Assembly (NCBI GenBank): GCA_023091665.1
Contig: JALJCQ010000014.1
Location: 1,798,001-1,862,000, forward strand
Direction of reading: 5' to 3'
Length of the DNA: 64,000 bases
DNA from: Pythium myriotylum
Taxonomy: Eukaryota; Oomycota; Peronosporomycetes; Pythiales; Pythiaceae
Of the stretch, positions 31,401 to 42,556 are shown one piece after another. The notes beneath the pieces were generated by a model that worked only from the letters and a program-made list of their open reading frames with translations, did not search any database and was not told the origin of the DNA. Made by a program: the position numbers and the translations under genes. Each line of letters starts with the position of its first letter. Position 1 is the stretch's first letter.

Positions 31401-32396
31401 ACGCTCCCCGTCCCACTCGAAGTCTCGCAAAGCATCTCGATCTTCTCCGACTTCGAACCTAAACTCTTGCTTAAGATACCAGTGGTAGTTGTTTCGCGTC
31501 CACAGCAACAATCTAGAGCCGTCGCTTGCTGACTCGAGGTGAACTGCCAAGATGTCGGACTGGATGTTCCACCGGATTTTCTTCACAAGTGTAGTTGACG
31601 CATGATACTCGACTGGAAGAGGGAACTCGCCGTGACGGAGTCCATTGCGCTCGAAAAAGACGACGAAGAGCTGTTCCTTGCGTGTCTCGTGGCTGGCGAT
31701 GAGCGAGTGGTTTGGGCACCAATCGACTGTCTCACCAAGGTGCGGGATGGCCCGACCATCCTCCAATCGACCAGTTGCGTGCAGTTCGAGCAGTTGTGTG
31801 AAAACAAAAACTTTCCGAACTGTCTTCGTTCCGTCCATCGTTGCGACATTGATACCAAGGAACTGGCCATCATCCCTCCAGGAAATAGAAACCGAAGCGG
31901 ACGGCACGCTCGTCGACCCGGTGGGAAGTAGATGAGTCTCGTGGAGCACCTCCCATTGCGTGTTCATGACCAGCAATGTGCCAACTCCGGTCGCAAGCGC
32001 AAGCGCCTCTTGGTTACTGCTCCACGCCATACCGACGAGTCCGCCGTCGAGAGCACCGATCTCCTCGGGCTCGCGGGTCTGCAGATCGACCATCACGAGT
32101 GTGCCGCCCGTCGACCCACACACGAGCGCGTCGAGCTCTGCAACGTAATCGACCCACCGCCAGCGCGCATCGTCTGGCGTCAAGACCGCCGTGTTAAGCT
32201 CCACGAGCAACTCAGGTTCCGCGTCCGGATCGTCGATAGGAAGCGCGTCGATGCGGCCGCTCTTCTCGTGTAGCAGATAAACGAGCTGCTCGCTCGCGTT
32301 GACGCAGAAGCACAGCGCTTCGGCTTCGCTGCCCTCAGCGGACGAGAGCGACGGCAGGTGCCACGCCGCGCGACGCAGACGCACGAGGTTCCGCAT
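28413..32396 (-). CDS. ELP1: Elongator complex subunit 1 (ELP1/IKI3)
   Basis: A single exon of 1327 residues from ATG 32396. I chose this start because the family begins M-R/K-N-L-x-L-x-R; the frame stays open to 32480 but only from a GTG. The N-terminal half forms two WD40 propellers (for example V-D-W-C-P-N-H-S-L-I-A-S and K-I-R-W-N-I-Q-S-D-I-L-A-V). The C-terminal half is the TPR-like solenoid, including A-L-D-H-I-A-E-L-L and F-E-D-A-G-Y-I-Y-L-S-T-G-G-Y-V-E-A-M. Length matches human ELP1 (about 1330). Elongator modifies wobble uridines of tRNA with Elp2-6. The conserved K-R-Y-G-G-M-P-S-R-A-E-R-R basic patch near the C terminus fits its tRNA-binding region. Confidence 0.95.
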   Translation of the reverse strand: MRNLVRLRRAAWHLPSLSSAEGSEAEALCFCVNASEQLVYLLHEKSGRIDALPIDDPDAEPELLVELNTAVLTPDDARWRWVDYVAELDALVCGSTGGTLVMVDLQTREPEEIGALDGGLVGMAWSSNQEALALATGVGTLLVMNTQWEVLHETHLLPTGSTSVPSASVSISWRDDGQFLGINVATMDGTKTVRKVFVFTQLLELHATGRLEDGRAIPHLGETVDWCPNHSLIASHETRKEQLFVVFFERNGLRHGEFPLPVEYHASTTLVKKIRWNIQSDILAVHLESASDGSRLLLWTRNNYHWYLKQEFRFEVGEDRDALRDFEWDGERATLLHLVVASSFSNSVRYEQCELAWDVNRGERRLQNGQLSVVVAVIDGPRLLLTPIHQALVPPPMALHSLTYAAPVNSVVFDASTDALAVALSTGEVILETNFLAAENSTSVRDSQRVQFDSNVNSLLFMRREARSSTTTLAVKAKQDDSLIVLSIETNNTRRVNLSEEVAGVCRTSEIVSVDPGVVTTTIEFALQAQSGRVVRVRVEDDDAVVREITLPTVLPLLGGFEVLQMEDDRYTVIGVTLASSKLLVDGVLATTAACSSFKFCAYSSVLLYTTLGSAAQLRFVPLSSLATRTFDQNDEHRVIERGSRLVGVVGDRASVVLQMPRGNLEGTSPRLLVLALLTRQIQKLNFVQALEMSRRHRIDLNVLVDHNPGNFLAHFREHLVDALLSLRPATVTSDRLCLFLTNLHVVDVWSTKYGPQLKDLVSPAQDSEQSLTLTGQQKVNKVCQEMMTVLHESEENHVDALLLPFLTAAVKQSPPDYRSALTRLQSLIGTSLPEDATRAKRAMKHLIFLSNVDTLFDEALGMYDLPLVRFIAAYSQRDPKEYLPLLDACEAEQDVVMRKLKIDKHLQRHEKALDHIAELLDRIDLGEEMELQFERDAVELVVRGGLYNNALAHFSPSHPRPVVTRLHRNVLQLKAQFLVNQGEFEDAGYIYLSTGGYVEAMHAFKSARAWQMALATASKAKLDPATDLRAFARELVEAILSQKEVSADDAVTASHIYADYCGDVDEAVALLVSHKQWSEGIRLAYLHNRPDLVETDVETGVAVAYDALCEDIAQRQHEYVGYWKRLSTIREQKRLFKLHGIDGSRWEGGPSDDSQSVVSAASAADSALSAASSLGSVGSHNSVARGIGNFAAKTLAAATSSHFYATQSLGGAASAAATAAAYKSKRYGGMPSRAERRRRIKEGSEEEEAHVAKQLRMSAPSEALQRETRDVLRALVFLGHAAKAETLQRQLSALEATARDEFPMLTMPGEASEEAREPWRFPSFKP

Positions 32397-32564
32397 TCCC
32401 AGTCCACTTGGATCGATGCCGACTGGTGGTGATGTGGGGAGAATCCTCCAGTTGGATTGGTTGAAAATACGCACGGTCACAAGGTACTCGCTAGAATGAC
32501 ATGGCTACTGTGTTGGCCAAGAACATGGATTGATTTGCATGGCGCCTCTCAGGTTCGCAGCAGC

Positions 32565-33691
32565 CTACTGGCTCTTCACGAACTCAAGCGCTTTGGTGAA
32601 GCTGTCCTGCGGTGAGATCTTCTGCTGGATCTCGCCAACGACTCCTCCCTTGAGGACGATCACGTGCGAGCGCGTGACTGACTTCCCGGCGTTAGCCGAG
32701 CTTCCAAAGTGCTTGATGAGCTCGTGCTTCGGATCCGACAGGAATCCATACGCGTAGCTCTTCTTCTCCTTCCACGCTTTCAGCTCAGCAGGTGTGTCAC
32801 CACTGAGGCCAAACACCTGGAATCCGGCAGCCTTGATCTCCTCGATGTGGTCGTTGAAACCGCACGCTTGGATCGTGCAACCAGGAGTGTCTGCCTTGGG
32901 GAACATGAAGAACACGGCGCCCTTCTCTTTCACGAGCTCCTGGAAATGGACGGTTTCGTCTTCATCTGTCTTCAGCTCCACATCGAAAGTCGTTTTCTTG
33001 CCAACCTCCAACGTGCTGGTTGCGCCGTTTGCGTCCTCCTGCGCCGGAGCCACTTCGCCGTTTTGCTTGTGGCCCTTGACAAACTCAACAGCACGCTCCA
33101 CACTATCCCCAGGTGAAACCTTGCCTTGGATATCGCCAACTACGCCGCCCTTGAGAATCACGACGTGCGACCGCTGAATCTTGGAGCCGCCGATAGAGCT
33201 ACCAAAATACTTGATGAGCTGGTGTTTAGGGTCGCTCAGGAGGTCGTAGGGCAACTCCTGCTTGGTCTTCCAGTTGAGCAGTGACTTTGGGCTGTCGGCA
33301 CTTAGACCATACACTGCAAAGCCTGCATCCTTGATCTCCTGAATGTGATCGCGGAAACCTGCGCGATCATGAACGTCAGTCCACAAGATTCTCGCCATCG
33401 CCTGTATCTCCAAGCAATCTCACCGCAAGCTTGCTTCGTGCAACCGGGGGTGTTGGCCTTCGGATACATGAAGATCACGACGCCCTGGTCTTTGTAGATG
33501 TCCGAGAACTTGACCTCCTTCTCGTCCTGGTTCACGAGCGTCACGTCCTTGGCCACCGCCTGGCCCACAACGAAGGGCTCTTTAGCCGGCGCGGGCTTCT
33601 TCGGCGCTTTCTCGCCCGCCGCCGGGGCTTCGGCCGCGCGCTTCTCGGGCGTTGGCGCGGGTTTGGCTCCTCCGCTGCGTGTGGCCACCAT
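32565..33691 (-). CDS. Double-domain peroxiredoxin Q (BCP-type)
   Basis: Two exons, 33691-33424 and 33358-32565, 353 residues. The 65-nt intron interrupts the first domain just after N-T-P-G-C-T-K-Q-A-C, and splicing restores G-F-R-D-H-I-Q-E-I. Both halves are PrxQ domains with peroxidatic cysteine and the neighbouring resolving cysteine (N-T-P-G-C-T-K-Q-A-C and D-T-P-G-C-T-I-Q-A-C), followed by F-G-x-S-x-D-x-P, F-L/L-L-S-D-P-K-H-x-L-I-K, and R-S-H-V-V/I-V-L-K-G-G-V-V-G. A Pro/Ala/Lys-rich leader (about 45 residues) precedes the first. The enzymes reduce hydroperoxides using thioredoxin. Two intact domains in one chain arose by internal duplication. Confidence 0.92.
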
Positions 33692-34139
33692 AGTGTCGTC
33701 TTCACTCAAGGCGAGGGGTTCGACGCTGTTCGATTTGACCCGCTCGACCCCATTGGATCTTCCCGCGACGACATTCTCGAACTTGAACTATTGGACAGGG
33801 AAGGTGACGCGAAGGTACCACTAAATGTACTGAAAGAACGGAGCCTGATTCCTTACCCCAATTGAGCGCCTCGACCAATTGTGGTACAGTGTACCTGTGA
33901 CTTGCAAGGATCTCATTCTCCGATTCGGTGTCTCCATCTACCAATCAGAATGCTTTATTATATCGTCTCATTCTAACAGTGGCATTTGATTGGTCAAAGT
34001 AGCCATTTGAAACCTAGCCCTCTGTGCAGTTGCACCCATGTCGAACAGCAACCTGGACCCTCGTCGCATGAAGGCAATGGAAGGATGGAGGCGGACGCCA
34101 TTGTTCTCCTCCTCCTCATTCTTCTTCTCGTCAAGCGCC
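33692..34139. other. Divergent promoter region
   Basis: About 450 bp between the peroxiredoxin start (-) and the small gene at 34140 (+). I see no convincing gene. The string TCTCATTC occurs at 33966 and again with small variation at 33911, resembling the oomycete initiator consensus; this is a weak match and is given only as a possibility. Confidence 0.35.
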
Positions 34140-34355
34140 ATGTCGACGACCACGACTCAGTTCCTCGAAGACCTCAAGGACGCCATTGTCAAGGCCTTCA
34201 TGAACGCGCCGCAGATCGACGCGCGCACGAACGCTCGCGTGCCGCTTGACCTCGCCGTGCCGTCGCAGGCGGCGCGCACGCGCCTCATGGAGAACCAGAG
34301 TGGCTCCTACTGGGCGACAGTGCCCCAACTGCCGATCGCGTCCTCCAGCGCCTAG
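34140..34355 (+). CDS. Small hypothetical protein
   Basis: 71 residues from ATG 34140; the frame stays open upstream to an ATG at 34038 but that part is Ser/Phe-rich and less gene-like. The region 34150-34330 has the C/G-rich third positions of neighbouring genes, which is the main evidence for coding. It starts with a helix (F-L-E-D-L-K-D-A-I-V-K-A-F-M) and contains V-P-L-D-L-A-V-P-S-Q-A. No family is recognised. It could instead be part of an unspliced longer gene. Confidence 0.4.
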   Translation: MSTTTTQFLEDLKDAIVKAFMNAPQIDARTNARVPLDLAVPSQAARTRLMENQSGSYWATVPQLPIASSSA

Positions 34356-34559
34356 GCGTTTGCAAGCAACTCTTACGTGTCTTCATTAATTTATTCTCCG
34401 ACCTGCCCGGTTTCCTCCACCCTGTGACGTTACAACGAACGGGCCATCAAACCCAAGGGAAAGAATGGTGACGACCAGGTGCAATGTGTATTCACAGATA
34501 ACTACAATGCAATAAAAGTTTGATTAGTTGCGATGCTATACACGCATTCGAGTTTGTGG

Positions 34560-36660
<2,101 letters not shown>

Positions 36661-36802
36661 CCTTCTCGTTGGGAATGCGATCTTCAACTGCGAGTGCAGA
36701 GAGAGAATCTTGAGGATTGGAAAAATACCAAATATTGAAAACTCCGGATATTCTCAGAAATAGATTCGCTCTGAGTCTGCAGCGACGGCTTCCACACACT
36801 CC

Positions 36803-37144
36803 ATGCGTGCCTCGACGACGCCGATGCTGCGGCGCGGGTCTCTCGCCCGTCTCGGCGTGGGGGCGCCCGCTGCCTCCCTGCAGACTCCGCGGAGACTTGC
36901 CTTCGCCTCGCGCGGCATGGGCTTCGCCTCCAGCGCCGAGAGCGAGACCTCGGGCAGACGTCTTGCGGATGAAAGCATTCTCGACCACCTCGTGTGCCCC
37001 ATATCCAAGTACCCCCTGCGCTACGACCCTCTGCGAGGGCTTATTATCTGTCCCGAGATCCGTGTCGCATATCCCATTGTGGACGGGATCCCCATGCTCG
37101 TTCCAGCAGAGGGTCGCGTGCTGCGCGATGACGAAGAAGCCTGA
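36803..37144 (+). CDS. PYURF: PREY-type mitochondrial Trm112-like protein
   Basis: 113 residues. The Arg/Ser/Ala-rich first 55 residues lack acidic residues until about 46 and look like a mitochondrial presequence. The remaining domain is the short Trm112/UPF0434 fold: L-D-H-L-V-C-P-I-S-K-Y-P-L-R-Y, a turn with I-I-C-P-E-I, then A-Y-P-I-V-D-G-I-P-M-L-V-P. Human PREY stabilises mitochondrial methyltransferases in coenzyme Q synthesis and complex I assembly; the same role is likely here. The gene is head to head with the protease gene, about 140 bp apart. Confidence 0.85.
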   Translation: MRASTTPMLRRGSLARLGVGAPAASLQTPRRLAFASRGMGFASSAESETSGRRLADESILDHLVCPISKYPLRYDPLRGLIICPEIRVAYPIVDGIPMLVPAEGRVLRDDEEA

Positions 37145-37226
37145 TCACCAAAGCAAAGAAATCTTCATTGTCTAAATGTGTTGCTGTGTTCGCTTTTTTG
37201 TTGTTGAAGTATCTTGGCATAGTCAA

Positions 37227-37535
37227 TCAATAAAGCGTCCGCGAGTTCCGCCGAGGGTTTCGGCGTGTCGGCACGCTCTGAGGCTCTTTTCGAGCGAGAC
37301 CCCGGGACGCTCGCGCTGCTGGAGTGCTAAATTCTTCGTCGATCGGTTCGAGCTCCATGGCCTCTAGCTCCTGTGTCGCCGGTGAGAGCTCCTGCGGTTT
37401 TCCGACCGCTCGCGAGTCGGTCTTAGGCGGCTCACGCACAAAATGAAAACGCTTTGGCGTTGAGAACATAGCCACATCCTGGGAGGCAGTGGATGCAACT
37501 GCTGCAATCGACGACGACTGCCCATGATCGGCCAT
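37227..37535 (-). CDS. Small hypothetical protein, C-terminal part
   Basis: Starting at ATG 37535 gives 102 residues; the frame stays open upstream and could continue through a spliced exon, since a GT-AG pair near 37620-37680 on this strand keeps frame. The protein is low in hydrophobics, with S-T-P-K-R-F-H-F-V-R-E-P, an acidic patch (M-E-L-E-P-I-D-E-E) and a basic tail (R-R-N-P-R-R-N-S-R). This looks like a disordered nuclear protein. No family is recognised. It overlaps the control region of a possible plus-strand frame at 37580. Confidence 0.4.
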   Translation of the reverse strand: MADHGQSSSIAAVASTASQDVAMFSTPKRFHFVREPPKTDSRAVGKPQELSPATQELEAMELEPIDEEFSTPAARASRGLARKEPQSVPTRRNPRRNSRTLY

Positions 37536-37579
37536 GGTAACAACACCATTAGACTTGCCCGCTTGCACCCCACTAGGCG

Positions 37580-37771
37580 ATGACTCGACTGCCGCCTCCA
37601 CTCGAGGACGAAGCGCAAGATCTATACAAAGCGTGTCAGCAGATTTACCACGAGGTCAATGGCGCTCTGCTTACCGTCTGCAGGGATAGTTTGCTTGGAG
37701 GAGAGAGAGGAGAACGCGCTACTAAACGCGGAGCGCACTGGCTGGAGCACAAGAGCGTGCGGGCGTTCTGA
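37580..37771 (+). CDS. Possible 63-residue small protein
   Basis: A short frame with a helical, mixed-charge N-terminal half (L-E-D-E-A-Q-D-L-Y-K-A-C-Q-Q-I-Y-H-E-V), which looks more protein-like than a random frame, and a basic C-terminal half. Third-position GC is only about 50 percent, lower than nearby genes. The opposite strand may instead hold a 5' exon of the 37227 gene, and both cannot easily be right. No family is recognised. Confidence 0.25.
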   Translation: MTRLPPPLEDEAQDLYKACQQIYHEVNGALLTVCRDSLLGGERGERATKRGAHWLEHKSVRAF

Positions 37772-37821
37772 GCACAATACGACGTGAGCACAAAGTTGGC
37801 ATCAAGACAAGTGAATCACCT

Positions 37822-40387
37822 CTAACCTGACGATTGTACACCACCTGCACTTGTCGGAGTCACTCCGCTAGATTCAGCACCATGTGGCACGACCGGAGAG
37901 AGGCCAAAGTTCAAAACCTGCGCAACGCGCTTTGACGATGAATCCAATGAATGTCGACGAGGCGGGCGTGCAGTGCCTGGACTTGAGTCTATCGAACCGA
38001 TCGGAACGCTTCTAATCGGCGCAGCTGGAGTGGACTCAGTGGCCGAGGAAGGTGTTGCGATGCTACTGGCGGTCCGCGGTAATGATGATCGACTAGAGTA
38101 AATTCCCGGAGAGTAAGTAAACGACGCCTGACTTTGAGAAGGGTTTGCTGAAGAAGAGCCTTCGCCGTTGGGTACGCCTTCGCGCTGAGGCGTTGACAAT
38201 AGTGACGCAGATTGCACAGAAGATGCTGGGGCTGAGGCCATGAGAGGAATATCGTCTGACATTCGTTCCTCGTCTTCACTCGCGCTCATCTCTGGGAGCT
38301 GCATTAGAGGGAACACGCCTGACCCGATCATGACAACATCCGTATCTACTGGCCGAGTAGGCCGGAAGCTACGTTGGAAGTTGTACTGAGCATCATTGGT
38401 GGCCGAGGGTTCGGCCTTCATGTTCTGTAGAAGTGCTGCTCGAATACGGAAGCTTGGTTGATGCAGCACGGCCTGCGCAACGTTTGTGTTTCCGCTCGTG
38501 CTCTGTCGAATCAGCGCTAAATGTTCATGATGCACAGCCCATGCTTTAGCAAACTGGTTGCGCAAAACATAGTACATCACAAGCATATCGGCCTTCCGAA
38601 TACTGATATCCAGTAACACATCGTCACCGAGGAACCGCCCGCCCATCATGAAGTTGTCAAAAACTTGCTCTTCATCCCTCGTCAATGTTGCGTGGTGAAC
38701 TAGTTCCTTGGCACGATTGTTCTTGACAAGCCACTTGAACACAAGCTGGAGAAGATCGAGGCGCCGCTGCTGACGTAAAATTGAAAGAGCTCGCTCCCAA
38801 GCGCTCAATTCTAAATTGACCATTACGGCATATTCAGTCGCGACAGGTGGAAGCTGGTTGAGTTCCATGTCAAAAGCAGTCCAAATCTTCCACGCAAACG
38901 AACTTTCCCCTCGGTGAACGAGCGTCTCCACCATGTACAATATCAGCTCCGGTTCAAGACTTGCCTTCCTCTGCAGATGTAAAGCACTAGACTCGAGCAA
39001 TCGCGTCACAGCTCCCTGGTAAATTGGCCCGACCTCCTCATTCGACGCGAGACGAACATTGACAGCGTTCTCAATAAGCCAGATGGCTAACAAAGTGGCC
39101 TTCATATTGTCGGGCACGCCCATTTGAGCAGCAAAGGAATCAGCGACGTCAACAAACCGATCCACAAGTTCCGCACCAGCCCATAAGTGCTGTTTGTGCG
39201 ACGGACTCTGCGACATTGTAACGTACGCGAGATCCAGCGCGAAATACAGCAACAGAGCCGTTTGGATGCGAAAGAACGCTTCAACCGGCTCATGGCTGAC
39301 CTCCGCAGCGTACAACTTAACCATATCTTCGTGAACCACAGGAGATTGAAGTAACTTGAACAAGTCACCCAAGGTATTCGGCGGGATGGTCTCTGCAACA
39401 TTTGCATTCTGCATAACGAGCTCGATGAGTAGAGAGGGAAAGGTGATGTCGCTGTTGCTCACGGAGGATAGGACAACGTCGTAGGATCCCTCGAAAGACT
39501 GGCGCAATGACGCGCGGGCACTCCTCGCCTGATAGTAAAACTCGTGGTACTGGTCGGGGTCAAAGCTTATGTGGCTCTCTTTTAGCCATTGCACGCATTG
39601 GCACTTGAGTGAAGCCGATTGCACACGGAACAAGACTTCGAGCAAGTTATGAATGCCTTCGTAGGTCAGCCGAGCAAGCTCAGTCTGTTGGAGCAATTCT
39701 TCGGGGCGTGCTGAGGCACCATGGGATGGCAGCGCCCGTAACTCGCACGCGTTCTCTTCAAATTGATGAGCAGATTCTTTCAAGCGCTCTAAGAGAGCAA
39801 GCGCGACAGCGTGCAATCCGCTTAGTTCGCGTACGTGGCTCTGGAGTGTAGTAGCGTCGCCGATCTTGTGACCCTTTCGGTGCATACGATTATGGTGGTG
39901 ATGATCCGCGGGTAACGATGCGGAGCTTGGTGCGGCTGCCTCACGGACATGGCTTAACGCTTCCACATCACTGTGAATGGTTTTCTCGAGCGAGTCGATG
40001 TGTCCCTGGAGCCATTGCTGAACAGCGACCGGTTCCTTCAGCACGTAATGTTTACCCGTGCGCGCGCCGTCCTGTGGGAGGTGGACTGCACGCGCAACGG
40101 GCTCCCTCGCGCGTACATACGCCACGATAAGGTGCGCGAGGCCGCTGCTAAGACAGACATCGAAAAGAGCGTTACGCTGGGCAATTACTTGCGCGCCGTC
40201 TCCTGCTGCTGTGTCCACATGCGAGCGCTTGAAGATGCCTGAGACGCTGAACAGCTCATACGTCTCTCCAGGTTCGACGAAGGCCTGCCAACCGAGCTCG
40301 GCGAAGCGCTCGATCACCTGCGACAGAGCGCACGATTAGATATCGACGAGAATCCACTGGGGCACGGCAACCCACCGGAAGAAGCAT
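37822..40387 (-). CDS. ELYS/HOS1-like domain nuclear-pore-associated protein (probable)
   Basis: Two exons: a short first exon ending at 40376 (ATG 40387, adding four residues) and 40317-37822, 835 residues. The main frame begins at a GTG directly after a YAG acceptor, which shows the intron (40318-40375, 58 nt). An in-frame extension upstream of 40387 is possible. The middle (about 280-560) is an alpha-helical solenoid with A-L-L-L-Y-F-A-L-D-L, I-W-L-I-E-N-A-V, L-E-P-E-L-I-L-Y-M-V-E-T-L and A-L-S-I-L-R-Q-Q-R, resembling the ELYS domain of metazoan ELYS and plant HOS1. The C-terminal quarter is Ser/Pro-rich. A nuclear-pore role is inferred. Another alpha-solenoid trafficking protein is the main alternative. 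Confidence 0.6.
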
Positions 40388-40591
40388 GGCGGGGGGCGTC
40401 CGGCGGAAGGTCGACAGAGCTGCGAGTGGCGTCTTCCCTCCTTTTTCGAGAGGAGCACCAATGCTCAAAGGGAGGACTGCGAACTTAGCGTGCGTACTTA
40501 GCGGAGGTATGCTTTGCTGAACAAGGGATGATTCTACACCGTCGAATGGTTTCTCCATTTCTAGATTAAATAGAGGACAAACGCATCAAAA

Positions 40592-41464
40592 CTAGGTGCT
40601 ATCTCTCAATGTTGAGGGGGGAGTTGGCTCGTCGCGGCACATGGGGCAATGCGTGTTGCTGTGAAGCCATTCCATCAGGCACTCTTCGTGGAAAGCGTGG
40701 AGACAGGGCAGCTTGACGACGTTCATGTCGGCGCAGTCCTCGTCATTCCATTCGCCGAGGCAAATGCTGCAGCAATCACTGAGAAGCGTCTCGTTCGCCT
40801 CGAGAACATTGGTCTGGGAGCTCACGACCACGTCTTCGAGCGAAAGAACGGCGAGCTTGAGGCGCGTCTCACTCTCGATTTGCTTGTCCGGATACTCGAG
40901 AAAGTCTCGCAGGATCTGGTACAGCACGACCATGCTTTCCGCTTGAGCAGAGAGTGGCGCTGGAAGTATACTCGCCGGTGAGATGACCGATGAGTCGAGT
41001 GGCGACATGACTGGGGACGTCGTTGGGCTCGCAGCGTGAAGCGGTGTCGAGTCTGACATTGGTATGGATGAGATCACTTTGACGAGCATTTGCACGAACG
41101 CCTCAAGCGCCGGCTTTCTCTCATCAATAATGGCCGCAGTGTCGTTCCGCACGTGGCGACGTGGGAAAGGGGCATCGAGCGCACGCTCAAGTGCCAAGAT
41201 GGGTGGTAAGGGCGACGACTCCGTCGCGAACTGTTGCTTGTGCTGCTTGACGAACTTGCGCAGCGTGTGACGCACGTTGAAAAACTCAGAGTAGCGCTTG
41301 GCGATGCTCCACTTATTGCGAGTCGAGCGGAACGAAATGTCCATGTGATATATCGTCGCCTGCGAATTCTGACCCGCCGGACTCACTTGCGTCTCAATGT
41401 TAAGCGACCGCTTGGTATTCTCGTAGACTCGCTGGAGGCGCTGCGAAAGGACATCAGACGCCAT
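40592..41464 (-). CDS. PX-domain RING-H2 E3 ubiquitin ligase
   Basis: A single exon of 290 residues. A PX domain (about 30-150) shows I-A-K-R-Y-S-E-F-F, the R-R/K-Y lipid site, a Pro-rich P-L-P-P-I loop and A-F-V-Q-M-L-V-K-V. A Ser/Pro-rich linker follows. The C-terminal RING-H2 finger (about 231-278) has all ligands: C-S-I-C, then C-L-H-A-F-H-E-E-C and C-P-M-C. PX domains bind phosphatidylinositol 3-phosphate, so an endosome-associated ubiquitin ligase is the likely role. Known PX-RING proteins are rare in animals but recurrent in oomycetes. The upstream frame-disrupted ORF ends 21 bp before this start. Confidence 0.88.
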   Translation of the reverse strand: MASDVLSQRLQRVYENTKRSLNIETQVSPAGQNSQATIYHMDISFRSTRNKWSIAKRYSEFFNVRHTLRKFVKQHKQQFATESSPLPPILALERALDAPFPRRHVRNDTAAIIDERKPALEAFVQMLVKVISSIPMSDSTPLHAASPTTSPVMSPLDSSVISPASILPAPLSAQAESMVVLYQILRDFLEYPDKQIESETRLKLAVLSLEDVVVSSQTNVLEANETLLSDCCSICLGEWNDEDCADMNVVKLPCLHAFHEECLMEWLHSNTHCPMCRDEPTPPSTLRDST

Positions 41465-41485
41465 GATTTCGAGTGGGCCTTCAAT

Positions 41486-42045
41486 TCAGCACAGCTCAAT
41501 GGCGATTGTCAAAGCTCTGTCCTCGTCGACAATAGGCTGGAGGATCTTCTCGATCGCGCGACTTGGGGCACGTCAAGCACAGGATCTTGTTCCACAGCAA
41601 TGTGTCCAATTTTGGACCAGGGCAACCTCGAGGTCTGATCGGCGAAGCGCTCCACTTCGATGGTGGCACGTTCAGGAATAGTCACGACTCGAGCGGATCC
41701 GATTCGACTTTGTTGTTGAGCGGGGGCAAGGCGACAGAGTCGCGCGCCACTTCAATGTGTGCTTGAGCGCGCGTTGGGAAATGATTCGTGACCGGTACGC
41801 GCTTCTGTGCCGCCCGCCCGCTGCTGCCCCCGAAGGCTGAAGCACGAGACTGGCCTGTCTCTCTGTGTTCTTCAGGGTGCATCCCGAAGAGAAATGGAGA
41901 TGGGGCGGTAGGTGCTTCTCGAGAATTTACAGTTGGGCTAGAAACAGATAATTTGAGAATACTGTACCTCATCTTCCGCGAGAACAACTTGCTCCACCGA
42001 GTCGGTCAATCCAATTGGGGGGCCTGCGGCTGACGCGTCACATAT
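41486..42045 (-). pseudogene. Frame-disrupted protein-coding remnant or mis-assembled gene
   Basis: Several minus-strand segments look coding but lie in different frames. The last, ending at TGA 41486-41488, reads I-E-K-I-L-Q-P-I-V-D-E-D-R-A. Before it, in another frame, are T-I-P-E-R-A-T-I-E-V-E-R-F-A-D and L-P-W-S-K-I-G-H-I-A-V-E-Q-D. In a third frame is A-H-I-E-V-A-R-D-S-V-A-L-P-P. Near 41970-42020 there is P-I-G-L-T-D-S-V-E-Q-V-V-L-A-E-D-E before a GTACAG donor. The junctions are too close for introns, so one-base shifts near 41547 and 41680 are needed. Either a decaying gene or sequencing errors would explain this. No family is recognised. Confidence 0.4.
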
Positions 42046-42325
42046 ACGTAGAAGCTACTACCGACACCAGCGAGTCGTGGCCACTTCGCCGAGAAGAAGC
42101 CGTCAGCTTCTCGACGACGTGATGACTACTACACAACGAGGTATTCGAGACATCTCCAGTCCATCCTTTCCGTTTCTTTGAAGCCACTTCAACAGGGACT
42201 ACTGTAATTGTCGATATAGTCGTGCCGGCGGTACAAATAAAGTACTACCATAAACGACATTATAAATCGTACTGACACTTGGCAGTCTGGGATACAATTG
42301 CTCATCAAGCACCCCAGCAAGCATC

Positions 42326-42556
42326 ATGAGCAAGTAAGTGATCGCAACGCATGGCGCGCCACGCGCGCGGGCGCCGTCGTCGTCGCCGCCACCAACAGAG
42401 AGTGCATTACCGTGTCTGACAGTGGTGTCTGTGCCGAGTAGTGACGAGATGGACGAGATGCTGATGACTTTTGTCAACTGTCTTGGCGCGGTGATCATGG
42501 TCTCCCTCGTGGGATTCCACTATCTCACAGCGTCGGCCAAGGATGCCGACAACTAG
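42326..42556 (+). CDS. OST4: OST4-like oligosaccharyltransferase microprotein
   Basis: Two exons, 42326-42333 (eight bases) and 42442-42556, give a 40-residue protein; the 108-nt intron starts GTAAGT and ends TAG. The product begins M-S-N-D-E-M-D-E-M-L, has one membrane helix with N-C-L-G-A-V-I-M-V-S-L-V-G-F-H-Y and ends in a short polar tail. Yeast and human Ost4 are 36-37 residues with the same plan: acidic N terminus, an L-G start to the helix, a Y-H or Y-H-Y near its end. Ost4 stabilises the Stt3 and Ost3 subunits of the ER N-glycosylation enzyme. The gene is easy to miss because of its length and split first codons. Confidence 0.75.
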
